Assembly (NCBI GenBank): GCA_008016945.1
Contig: SSGN01000060.1
Span: 1 to 6,744, forward strand
DNA length: 6,744 bases
Direction of reading: 5' to 3'
Origin: Flavobacteriales bacterium
GTDB lineage: Bacteria; Bacteroidota; Bacteroidia; Flavobacteriales; PHOS-HE28
Shown: positions 1-5,299 of the stretch, piece by piece
How positions within the stretch are numbered: position 1 is the first letter of the stretch
How the letters are laid out: each line of letters begins with the position of its first letter
Notes under the pieces: model-generated
The model's input: the letters and a program-made list of their open reading frames with translations, nothing else
Told to the model about the DNA's origin: nothing
Databases searched by the model: none
Program-made: the position numbers and the translations under genes

Positions 1-1
1 C

Positions 2-238
2 ATCGGCATCGGCAGCGACGCGGACATCATCCTGCTCGATCCCAACGAGCGCCACACCCTCAGCGTCAAGACCCACCACATGAACGTGGACTACAGCGGC
101 TACGAAGGCATGCAACTCACCGGTAAGGTGAAGACCACCATCCTCCGCGGCCAGGTGGCGGTACACAACGGCGAAGTGCGGATCAAGAAGGGGTACGGGA
201 AGTTCGTGAAGCGGAACAAGGTGAGTGGGATGCTGTGA
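2..238 (+). CDS. hydA: Dihydropyrimidinase, C-terminal end only
   Basis: This is the last 78 residues of a dihydropyrimidinase (D-hydantoinase family), cut by the left window edge. The enzyme hydrolyses the ring of 5,6-dihydrouracil or dihydrothymine to the N-carbamoyl-beta-amino acid in the cytoplasm, step 2 of reductive pyrimidine breakdown. The visible part holds the family's C-terminal signature: GSDADIILLDP (the strand that closes the small beta-sandwich domain), then KTHHMNVDYSGYEGM, then an RGQVAVHNGE strand. The metal-binding histidines, the carbamylated lysine and the catalytic aspartate lie upstream and cannot be checked. The frame is open from base 2 to the TGA at 236-238. Pathway partners follow on the same strand (ureidopropionase, PreT, PreA), which supports dihydropyrimidinase over a generic hydantoinase or allantoinase. 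Confidence 0.9.
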   Translation: MGIGSDADIILLDPNERHTLSVKTHHMNVDYSGYEGMQLTGKVKTTILRGQVAVHNGEVRIKKGYGKFVKRNKVSGML

Positions 239-240
239 AT

Positions 241-274
241 GATTAGCTGATGTGCTGATTCCTGATTAGCTGAT
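241..274 (+). repeat. GATTAGCTGAT repeat pair after hydA
   Basis: Two exact copies of the 11-mer GATTAGCTGAT lie at 241-251 and 264-274, separated by a partial unit (GCTGATT at 253-259). They start two bases after the hydA stop codon and end one base before the structured element at 276. The reverse complement, ATCAGCTAATC, recurs before preA at 5824-5858, and a diverged form follows preT at 5251-5284. The function is unknown. Confidence 0.75.
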
Positions 275-275
275 T

Positions 276-374
276 GGGGCGTTCCGGCGCTCAAATGCAG
301 CGCCGTCGGGCTTTCCCCTTCAAGTCCTCAGCCGGATTACCGGCTTCCGGGCTTTTCGGTACAATCCCTAACGC
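276..374 (+). repeat. Structured intergenic element, copy A (left flank of three-gene block)
   Basis: This 99-bp non-coding element has three blocks that recur in the same order, on the opposite strand, at 2206-2297. The blocks are GGGGCGT (276-282), TCGGGCTTTCC (306-316, followed by TCCTC at about 325-329) and ATCCCTAACGC (364-374). Between the first two blocks is a perfect 7-bp hairpin, CGGCGCT (285-291) with AGCGCCG (299-305). A second hairpin, GCCGG (331-335) with CCGGC (340-344), lies between blocks two and three. The architecture resembles a repeat I associate with Bacteroidota intergenic regions, but that is memory, not a search. An open frame runs through it from a TTG at 274, but the hairpins and the match to copy B argue that it is not translated. 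Confidence 0.7.
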
Positions 375-407
375 GAATGCGGTCCTGTGTTCCTATTTTG
401 TTCGCGT
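371..407 (+). promoter_or_regulatory. Possible leader or promoter region of the three-gene block, with inverted repeat
   Basis: A 7-bp inverted repeat, ACGCGAA (371-377) with TTCGCGT (401-407), frames a 23-base segment holding TATTTTG (394-400). TATTTTG is one base short of the Bacteroidota TAnnTTTG -7 consensus. A TACAAT hexamer also occurs at 360-365 without a matching -35. The region sits 38 to 74 bases upstream of the zinc-ribbon start. It could be a promoter with an operator or simply part of the adjacent repeat element; the evidence is weak. Confidence 0.25.
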
Positions 408-444
408 GTTGATAGAGTGTGAACAGTGCCAACCAGTATCGGCC

Positions 445-651
445 ATGAAGCAAGGAACCCCTACCGCAGGTGCGGTTATCGCTAACCAGAATGGTAGCCA
501 GATGAGCTACTGCAACAAGTGCGAGAAATGCGGTGAAACAAGCCGAAGCTCGAACACAGTGAGTATCCCGTCGAAAGGGAACAAGTACACCAATAACTTC
601 CGCTGCATGAAGTGTGGCAATCAGCAACGAGTGGAGATCATAGGATATTGA
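445..651 (+). CDS. Small zinc-ribbon protein, function unknown
   Basis: A 68-residue protein whose only recognisable feature is a zinc ribbon. One knuckle is CNKCEKCG (residues 23-30) and the other is CMKCG (54-58), so C26/C29 and C54/C57 form a standard CxxC...CxxC metal site, with C23 as an extra cysteine. About 24 polar residues rich in Ser, Asn and Lys lie between them. No signal peptide or membrane segment is visible. Such ribbons usually bind nucleic acid or protein partners, but no function can be assigned. The start is uncertain: the frame is open further upstream (TTG 274, ATG 295), but that stretch is the structured repeat, so ATG 445 is preferred. ATG 502 (MSYCNKC) would also keep the whole ribbon. 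The stop is one base before the next gene, indicating co-transcription with it. Confidence 0.65.
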   Translation: MKQGTPTAGAVIANQNGSQMSYCNKCEKCGETSRSSNTVSIPSKGNKYTNNFRCMKCGNQQRVEIIGY

Positions 652-652
652 A

Positions 653-1357
653 ATGAGCACATTGAGCGCCGTCGAGACCTACCCAGCTTGGCTTGAGATA
701 GAGATCGGACTGGACAGCCATGCCGTCGCTCTTTCGCATGAGCGCCGTACCGAGTTGTTCGAAGAACGGATCAAGCAAGGACTTGAGGCACTGGAACGTG
801 CATGCCCTGGTATCGGATCCAAGCTTGAGGTGTTCCCCGGTCGCCCCTTTGCCTTCACTGGATCGTTAGCCGAGGAAGAGATCCGAGCGATCTGGCACCT
901 TCCTGAATTACGACTGCTTGCTGATCGTGGCGATCCGGACCCTGGCGAACCGCAACCTGACGAGCTGGGCATGCGCCCATTCATCATTTCTGTGCATCAG
1001 TATATTCAAGCAGAGGCAAGCGCTGTGATCAATGTCGAGGCATACACATTGCTCGTGAATGCAAAGGATGAAGAGGATGCGAAGACCAGCGCCGTTGATC
1101 AGTGCTCATCCGCCATGCCGGAGCACTTCATGGGCAGCGACTATGTCATTCATCGGCGCTGGTGGACGGCAGAGCATACCCATGTGAATTCATGGAAGGA
1201 GGATGTGCGGAGCACCTTCGGAAGTGCGGTTGTTTTGGATCGTCGAACGGTTCGCAAGAAGAAGGAAGGAGTATGGCGTCCAGATGGCAGTATTGAAGGT
1301 GTGACATATGGCAGTCCTGCACAACGTCCGAAAGAATGGGAATGGATGTTGGGTTGA
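653..1357 (+). CDS. Uncharacterised two-domain protein (second gene of the block)
   Basis: I do not recognise this 234-residue protein with confidence. Residues about 10-92 alternate strand and helix and contain RPFAFTGSLAEEEIRAIWHLP. This resembles the ferredoxin-like fold of subtilisin-propeptide/inhibitor I9 domains, where a Gly-containing strand precedes an L-x-x-E-x-I helix and a short LPxxR strand. A Pro/Asp/Glu-rich linker (about 92-106) follows. Residues about 107-180 form a second alpha/beta unit (RPFIISVHQYIQ, EAYTLLVNAKDEEDAKTSAVDQ) reminiscent of DUF4288-type domains. The C-terminus is basic, then Trp-rich. Both fold comparisons are inference from pattern. No catalytic motif, signal peptide or membrane helix is seen. 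ATG 653 lies one base after the zinc-ribbon stop, and the 3' end overlaps the next gene by 22 bases, so the three are probably translated as one unit. Confidence 0.75.
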   Translation: MSTLSAVETYPAWLEIEIGLDSHAVALSHERRTELFEERIKQGLEALERACPGIGSKLEVFPGRPFAFTGSLAEEEIRAIWHLPELRLLADRGDPDPGEPQPDELGMRPFIISVHQYIQAEASAVINVEAYTLLVNAKDEEDAKTSAVDQCSSAMPEHFMGSDYVIHRRWWTAEHTHVNSWKEDVRSTFGSAVVLDRRTVRKKKEGVWRPDGSIEGVTYGSPAQRPKEWEWMLG

Positions 1358-2175
1358 ATGCGCTGGAACGCAACCTGCTTGAATCTTATCGACAGCACTT
1401 CAGCGAGGCCCCAAGTTGGGCCTTCCCTGTGGCGCCACCGATTCCGTTCGTTGGTAGAAGCTATCCTGAGAATGGTGGAGGAGTGCTGCTTTATGCAAGT
1501 GCGGAGAACCTTGGCTACACTTGGGATGATGCGAATCCGACGAGGGTTGGATGGGAACTTCACTCAAGCGAAAGGGTCAACAAATGGCCTTGGCTCGGGA
1601 ACTGTTGGAGTCAAATGTTAAGGGGAAGAATCATGCTGGAAAGTGTGGGTGGTACTTCTGTCCACATCGGTCCGATCAACGATGGCACACAACTGAAGGT
1701 CGCACGACACATTGTTCAATGCCTTCGGCCTTTGTCAGGGTTTGCCGAAGCATCGGCCAGGGATTTCTTGGAGCAGATCGCCGTTTCGAATCCGGGCAAG
1801 TACAGCATCTTCTCGCGAACCAATATGGACTATGCAAGAGACGTGGGCAAGTTCAAGGAGATGGTCCCATACATACTTGCTGACTTGAATGCACTGCGTC
1901 CTGAGGTCCTGATCATCCCCGGAACCATCTACAATACGCTACAGCGCACTACTTTGAAGGACAGGTTGGCAGAGGTCCCGAAAGTCGTTCTCATTTCACA
2001 AGTTCAACCGCGACCGATCAGGGTTTGGAGAAGGCCCCTTGCCGAAAAGGAGAGGTGGTGCGTGAACACGGTGCGTTATCGTTGGGATGTTGCGGCACAT
2101 GCCGATCAGTACGTTCAATGGATCGAGGAAAGGAGCATGACCACGAAGTGGGGCGAGCGCATCATCCGACTTTGA
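1336..2175 (+). CDS. Uncharacterised protein, possible uracil-DNA-glycosylase-like fold
   Basis: A 279-residue protein and the third member of the block. Its pattern of strands suggests the uracil-DNA glycosylase superfamily fold: a first strand GGVLLYASAEN (48-58), SIFSRTNMD (157-165) where the family has a strand and Asn-containing motif, LRPEVLIIPGTIYNTL (187-202) resembling the family's L-x-P-x-V-I-x-x-L-G segment, and a late strand VVLISQ near 217. The catalytic GxxPG/GExPG and HPS motifs are not evident, so glycosylase activity should not be assumed. Translation may start at ATG 1336, ATG 1342 or TTG 1354; all overlap or abut the upstream stop at 1355-1357, which points to translational coupling. 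No export signal is visible. Element copy B begins 30 bases after its stop. Confidence 0.75.
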   Translation: MGMDVGLNALERNLLESYRQHFSEAPSWAFPVAPPIPFVGRSYPENGGGVLLYASAENLGYTWDDANPTRVGWELHSSERVNKWPWLGNCWSQMLRGRIMLESVGGTSVHIGPINDGTQLKVARHIVQCLRPLSGFAEASARDFLEQIAVSNPGKYSIFSRTNMDYARDVGKFKEMVPYILADLNALRPEVLIIPGTIYNTLQRTTLKDRLAEVPKVVLISQVQPRPIRVWRRPLAEKERWCVNTVRYRWDVAAHADQYVQWIEERSMTTKWGERIIRL

Positions 2176-2205
2176 TGTCCAAGTGTACTCCTGATCTGAT
2201 AGGTT

Positions 2206-2297
2206 GCGTGAGGGATAGGAGCGGCACCCCGCAGCGAGGAACGAGCGAGGAGTACAGCGGATAGCCCGACCCGAGGCTTTTGCGAGGGGTACGCCCC
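2206..2297 (-). repeat. Structured intergenic element, copy B (right flank, inverted)
   Basis: Read on the - strand, this 92-bp element begins GGGGCGT (2297-2291), continues with TCGGGCTATCCGCT (2269-2256) and TCCTC, and ends ATCCCTCACGC (2216-2206). These are the three blocks of copy A at 276-374 in the same order and with similar spacing. The segment between the first two blocks is again an imperfect palindrome (ACCC...GGGT on the + strand, about 2269-2290), though its sequence differs from that in copy A. On the + strand an AGCGAGGA octamer is repeated at 2233-2240 and 2244-2251, and GCGG/CCGC (2221-2224 with 2229-2232) can pair. No open frame of interest crosses it. Confidence 0.7.
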
Positions 2298-2390
2298 ACA
2301 CCCCATCCAGTCCAGCAGTCCTTTTCAGATCCGCGTTGATCTGCTTCATCAGCATCATCTGCGTTCCATTCCCACATCCCGCCCCGACCC

Positions 2391-2414
2391 GTAGGAAATC
2401 CGCCTACTTCCTCT
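2391..2414 (+). terminator. Weak terminator-like hairpin
   Basis: GTAGG (2391-2395) can pair with CCTAC (2403-2407) around a 7-base loop, followed by TTCCTCTT. The stem has only 5 bp and the tail is interrupted, so termination of the three-gene transcript here is possible but poorly supported. Confidence 0.25.
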
Positions 2415-2460
2415 TAACATTGGGTTCCATCAGAACGAACCATCAGCGCCGATCCGCGGA

Positions 2461-2485
2461 CCCCGGCCGGAACATTGTGCCGGGG
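2461..2485 (+). other. GC-rich hairpin upstream of ureidopropionase gene
   Basis: CCCCGGC (2461-2467) and GCCGGGG (2479-2485) form a perfect 7-bp GC stem with an 11-base loop, ending 32 bases before the ATG at 2518. There is no T-tract, so it is not a classical terminator. It sits between two copies of the family-II repeat and may simply be the internal palindrome of that repeat. Alternatively it could act on the mRNA leader of the downstream gene. Confidence 0.4.
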
Positions 2486-2517
2486 CCTGCGTCATCAGCG
2501 TTCCAATCAGACAACCC

Positions 2518-3384
2518 ATGCCGAGGAAGATCAAGAGCGGACTGATCCAGATGAGCCTCCCGAAGACGGAGGGCGAAGGCAGCATCCAGGAGATCGTGGA
2601 TGCCATGGTGCAGAAGCACATCCCGTACATCGAGAAGGCGGGCCAGCAGGGCGTGCAGATCCTTTGCCTCCAGGAGATCTTCAACACGCCGTACTTCTGT
2701 CCGGGGCAGGACAAAGCCTGGTACGCCAGCGCGGAAACGGTGCCCGGCCCCACCACGGAGCTGATGGCGCAGTACGCGAAGAAGTACAACATGGTGATCA
2801 TCGTTCCGATCTACGAGAAGGAACAGGCCGGCGTGCTGTACAACACCGCCGCGGTGATCGATGCGGACGGCACCTACCTGGGCAAGTACCGCAAGAACCA
2901 CATCCCGCACACGAGCGGTTTTTGGGAAAAGTTCTTCTTCAAGCCCGGCAACCTGGGTTATCCGGTGTTCCAGACGCGCTACGCGAAGGTGGGCGTGTAC
3001 ATCTGCTACGACCGCCACTTCCCCGATGGCGCACGCTGCCTGGGCCTGAACGGGGCGGAGATCGTGTACAACCCAAGTGCTACGGTGGCTGGTCTCAGCG
3101 AGTACCTGTGGAAGCTGGAACAACCCGCGCATGCCGCAGCGAACGGCTACTTCATGGGGTGCATCAACCGGGTGGGGGAGGAGAAGCCCTGGAACCTCGG
3201 GAAGTTCTACGGCCAGAGCTACTTCGTGGATCCACGCGGCCAGATCTTCGCACAAGCCTCGCGCGATGATGATGAGCTGCTTGTCGCGGAATTCGACCTG
3301 GATATGATCGAGGAGGTGCGCAGCACGTGGCAGTTCTTCAGGGATCGCAGGCCGGAGACTTACGGGAGGTTGACGGAGTTGTAA
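2518..3384 (+). CDS. Beta-ureidopropionase (nitrilase superfamily amidohydrolase)
   Basis: A 288-residue carbon-nitrogen hydrolase. The expected reaction is hydrolysis of N-carbamoyl-beta-alanine (or N-carbamoyl-beta-aminoisobutyrate) to the beta-amino acid, CO2 and NH3, the last step of reductive pyrimidine breakdown, in the cytoplasm. The nitrilase Glu-Lys-Cys triad is complete: E53 in CLQEIFN, K126 in YRKNHIP and nucleophile C163 in ICYDRHFP. The length matches the single-domain family, and the PGPTT (76-80), NPSAT (185-189) and GQSYFVDPRG segments are typical. N-carbamoylputrescine amidase is a close relative and cannot be excluded by sequence alone. The neighbours (dihydropyrimidinase upstream, PreT and PreA downstream) make the pyrimidine role much more likely. 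No Shine-Dalgarno precedes ATG 2518. The stop overlaps the first base of an inverted family-II repeat. Confidence 0.92.
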   Translation: MPRKIKSGLIQMSLPKTEGEGSIQEIVDAMVQKHIPYIEKAGQQGVQILCLQEIFNTPYFCPGQDKAWYASAETVPGPTTELMAQYAKKYNMVIIVPIYEKEQAGVLYNTAAVIDADGTYLGKYRKNHIPHTSGFWEKFFFKPGNLGYPVFQTRYAKVGVYICYDRHFPDGARCLGLNGAEIVYNPSATVAGLSEYLWKLEQPAHAAANGYFMGCINRVGEEKPWNLGKFYGQSYFVDPRGQIFAQASRDDDELLVAEFDLDMIEEVRSTWQFFRDRRPETYGRLTEL

Positions 3385-3423
3385 GAACGCTGATGACGCG
3401 GATCTTTATGATGAACGCGGATC
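3384..3423 (-). repeat. Inverted family-II repeat after ureidopropionase gene
   Basis: On the - strand this reads GATCCGCGTTCATCAT, then AAAGATCCGCGTCATCAGCG, then TTCT: two tandem copies of GATCCGCG-T-TCATCA. Its GCGTCATCAGCGTTC core is identical to 2489-2503 on the + strand, so copies in opposite orientation bracket the ureidopropionase gene. It begins at the last base of that gene's stop codon. Confidence 0.65.
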
Positions 3424-3436
3424 AAAGCGAATTGCC

Positions 3437-3844
3437 ATGCCTGACCTGAACAAAGAGAATTACATGCATTCTGAATTGACCGAGCAGGTCATTCAGATGT
3501 TCTACAAGGTATACAACGCTTTGGGGTATGGCTTCTTGGAGAAGGTCTATGAGAACGCGATGTTCCATGAGTTGACCTTGGCAGGACTTCAGGTGAAGCG
3601 CCAACAACCGATCACCGTGTTTTATAATGGTGTGGAGGTCGGTAGCTATTACGCTGACCTCATTGTCGAAGGTCTCGTCATCGTGGAACTCAAAGCTGCG
3701 GAGAGTATTTGTGAGGAGCACGAGTGCCAGTTGATCAACTACCTTAAAGCCACCGACATGGAAGTAGGATTGCTCCTGAACTTCGGCAAGAAGCCTCAAA
3801 TCAAGCGAAAGGTCCACTCAAACTCCTATCAGCGGATATCATAG
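3437..3844 (+). CDS. GxxExxY family protein (PD-(D/E)XK nuclease-like)
   Basis: A 135-residue member of the GxxExxY family. The naming motif is G32-F-L-E35-K-V-Y38, and the PD-(D/E)XK-like core follows: D74 in YYADLIVE, then E84-L-K86 in VIVELKA. All putative metal and catalytic residues of the fold are present. Biological substrates of the family are not known to me, so nuclease activity is inference. The second Met (M10, ATG 3464) is an attractive start, because family members typically begin a few residues before ELTE-x-VI, and AAAGAG at 3452-3457 is the best Shine-Dalgarno-like stretch I noticed before any start in the window. The coding region would then be 3464-3844. The last codons (SYQRIS-stop) are made by a 20-bp direct repeat. 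The gene is unrelated to the pyrimidine pathway on either side and looks like an insertion. Confidence 0.88.
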   Translation: MPDLNKENYMHSELTEQVIQMFYKVYNALGYGFLEKVYENAMFHELTLAGLQVKRQQPITVFYNGVEVGSYYADLIVEGLVIVELKAAESICEEHECQLINYLKATDMEVGLLLNFGKKPQIKRKVHSNSYQRIS

Positions 3845-3902
3845 CCATCCGCGCCACTTGCGTCCCACCTCTCGCTGACACATCCTATCAGCGGGTATCA
3901 TA
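3824..3902 (+). repeat. 20-bp direct repeat pair spanning the GxxExxY stop codon
   Basis: TCCTATCAGCGGATATCATA (3824-3843) and TCCTATCAGCGGGTATCATA (3883-3902) differ at one base and start 59 bases apart. The first copy encodes the end of the GxxExxY protein and two bases of its TAG stop; the second lies in the gap before preT. The spacer (CCATCCGCGCCACTTGCG, CTCGCTGACA) carries further pieces related to the family-II unit. Confidence 0.8.
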
Positions 3903-3913
3903 AAGACCAGCGC

Positions 3914-3928
3914 GATCAGCGTTCCATC
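3914..3928 (+). repeat. Short family-II repeat abutting the preT start
   Basis: GATCAGCGTTCCATC directly precedes ATG 3929 and matches the ATCAGCGTTCC part of the copy at 2489-2504 upstream of the ureidopropionase start. It occupies the place of a ribosome binding site, and no purine-rich Shine-Dalgarno is present. Confidence 0.5.
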
Positions 3929-5251
3929 ATGGCAGAGTACAAGAAACCCACCACCGAAGCCGAGTTCGCGGCCAACTTCCACCCGAAGAAGCCGTTGATG
4001 AGCGACACCGAGGCGTACTACGAGAGTTCGCGCTGTCTGTACTGCTACGATGCGCCGTGCATCAATGCGTGCCCCACAGGGATCGATATTCCGCTCTTCA
4101 TCCGCCAGATCAACGATGGAAACAAGGAGGGTGCGGCCAAGACGATCTACGAGAGCAACTGGTTCGGTCATGCGTGCGGGAATGTTTGCCCCACGGAGGA
4201 ACTGTGCGAAGGTTCGTGCGTGTACAACAACAGCGACGTGAAGCCGATCGAGATCGGGCGCTTGCAGGCGCATGCCACCGACAAGGTGATCCGCAGCAAG
4301 AAGCGGTTGTTCATCACCGCGAAGCCCACAGGCAGGAAGGTGGCAGTGATCGGTGCGGGTCCGGCGGGTGTTTCGTGTGCGTGTGAACTGCGGATGCATG
4401 GGCATACGGTGGACATCTACGAGGCGAAGGCCAAACCGAGCGGCCTTTGCGTGTATGGCGTGGCACCGTACAAGCTCACGAACGAGGAAGCGCTGGACGA
4501 GATGAGCTATCTGCAGGAGCAGTTCGGCTTCAGTATCCACTACAACAAGCCGGTGACCGGTCGTGCCGAACTGGACAAACTGGAGAAGGACTACGACGCC
4601 ATCTTCATCGGCATCGGTCTAGGCGGAACCTCATCGCTTGGTATTCCCGGCGAAGACAAGAAGGGTGTGATGGGTGCACTGGAGTTCGTGGAAGAACTGC
4701 GGAACAAGCACCATGCGACGCCGGTCGGTAACAAGGTGATCGTGCTGGGTGGTGGCAATACGGCCATGGACGCCGCGAGCGAGAGTTGCCGCATGGGCGC
4801 GGAAAGCGTGATCATCGCGTACCGTCGTGGACCGGAAGAGATGGGCGCCTACAGTTTCGAGTTCGATCTGGCGAAGAAGAGCGGAGCGAAGGCCATGTTC
4901 AATGTGACGCCGGTGGAAGTCTTGGGCAATGGTTCGGTGACCGGCGTGAAGTTCATCCGGAACCGTTCCGCCAACGGCAAGCTCGAGCCGATCGCAAGCA
5001 GCGAATTCGTGGAGCCCTGCGACATGGTGCTGCTTGGGACAGGTCAAGGCAAGCAAGCCAATTTGTTGGAACAGGTTTCAGACCTCACGTTGGACCAGAA
5101 TGGTCGCATCGTGGTGAACGAACACTTCCAAACGACCAACGCCAAATACTTCACCGCAGGCGATGCGATGAACGGTGGGGTGGAAGTGGTGAACGCCGCG
5201 GCGGAGGCGAAGAAGGCGGCGCATGGGATCGATGAGTTCCTGAAGAAGTGA
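3929..5251 (+). CDS. preT: NAD-dependent dihydropyrimidine dehydrogenase, flavin/Fe-S subunit PreT
   Basis: This 440-residue FAD/NAD and iron-sulphur subunit passes electrons between NAD(H) and the PreA catalytic subunit for reduction of uracil or thymine. It corresponds to the N-terminal half of eukaryotic DPD and to the GltD-like family. Cysteines C36, C39, C44 and C48 (CLYCYDAPCINACP) and C83, C87, C93 and C97 (CGNVCPTEELCEGSC) lie in the N-terminal domain. Q113 (GRLQA) is 16 residues after C97, the same spacing as C140 to the unusual cluster ligand Q156 in mammalian DPD, so two [4Fe-4S] clusters with one Gln ligand are likely. The FAD site is GAGPAG (142-147), the NAD site GGGNTAMDAA (274-283), and the second FAD contact is TAGDAMNGGVEVVNAAAEAK near the C-terminus. 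Length is normal. PreA follows after one inserted gene. Confidence 0.95.
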   Translation: MAEYKKPTTEAEFAANFHPKKPLMSDTEAYYESSRCLYCYDAPCINACPTGIDIPLFIRQINDGNKEGAAKTIYESNWFGHACGNVCPTEELCEGSCVYNNSDVKPIEIGRLQAHATDKVIRSKKRLFITAKPTGRKVAVIGAGPAGVSCACELRMHGHTVDIYEAKAKPSGLCVYGVAPYKLTNEEALDEMSYLQEQFGFSIHYNKPVTGRAELDKLEKDYDAIFIGIGLGGTSSLGIPGEDKKGVMGALEFVEELRNKHHATPVGNKVIVLGGGNTAMDAASESCRMGAESVIIAYRRGPEEMGAYSFEFDLAKKSGAKAMFNVTPVEVLGNGSVTGVKFIRNRSANGKLEPIASSEFVEPCDMVLLGTGQGKQANLLEQVSDLTLDQNGRIVVNEHFQTTNAKYFTAGDAMNGGVEVVNAAAEAKKAAHGIDEFLKK

Positions 5252-5284
5252 TCAGCTGATGGGATGATTAGCCGATCAGCTGAT
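5251..5284 (+). repeat. Palindromic ATCAGCTGAT repeats at the preT 3' end
   Basis: The perfect 10-bp palindrome ATCAGCTGAT occurs at 5251-5260 (its first base is the last base of the preT stop) and at 5275-5284. Between them, GATTAGCCGAT (5266-5276) is a one-mismatch copy of the GATTAGCTGAT unit found after hydA and, inverted, before preA. The possible long start of the next gene (ATG 5264) lies inside this repeat. Confidence 0.7.
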
Positions 5285-5299
5285 GAAATACCTGACGTG

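Larger units (their letters stand above)
2328..2511 (+). repeat. Gap upstream of ureidopropionase gene: family-II repeats (GATCCGCG / TCATCAGCGTTCC)
   Basis: The 220 bases between element B and the next gene contain several degenerate copies of a unit best written GATCCGCG...TCATCAGCGTTCCAT. GATCCGCG occurs at 2328-2335 and 2451-2458. TTCATCAGCATCATCTGCG (2345-2363) is followed by TTCCAT. GCGTCATCAGCGTTCC occurs at 2489-2504. The last copy ends about 14 bases before the ATG at 2518. The same unit appears inverted at 3384-3423 and shortened at 3914-3928. I see no gene here. Confidence 0.6.

Noticed and set aside
364..416. Possible integron attC site (CCCTAAC ... GTTGATA with pairing arms)
   Set aside because: Neither end fits the RYYYAAC/GTTRRRY core consensus, the span is short, and no integrase or cassette array is visible.
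274..444. Upstream extension of the zinc-ribbon gene to TTG 274 or ATG 295
   Set aside because: The stretch is the structured repeat A, with two hairpins and a homologous copy elsewhere, so translation there is unlikely.
2443..3255. Long open frame on the - strand, and another on + in frame with 2475, overlapping the ureidopropionase gene
   Set aside because: They are composition-driven shadows of a GC-rich gene. The nitrilase frame at 2518-3384 has the full catalytic triad, while these have repetitive low-information residues.
3839..4540. 233-codon open frame on the - strand opposite preT
   Set aside because: preT is unambiguous in this region, with all Fe-S cysteines and the FAD motif; the antisense frame shows no domain.
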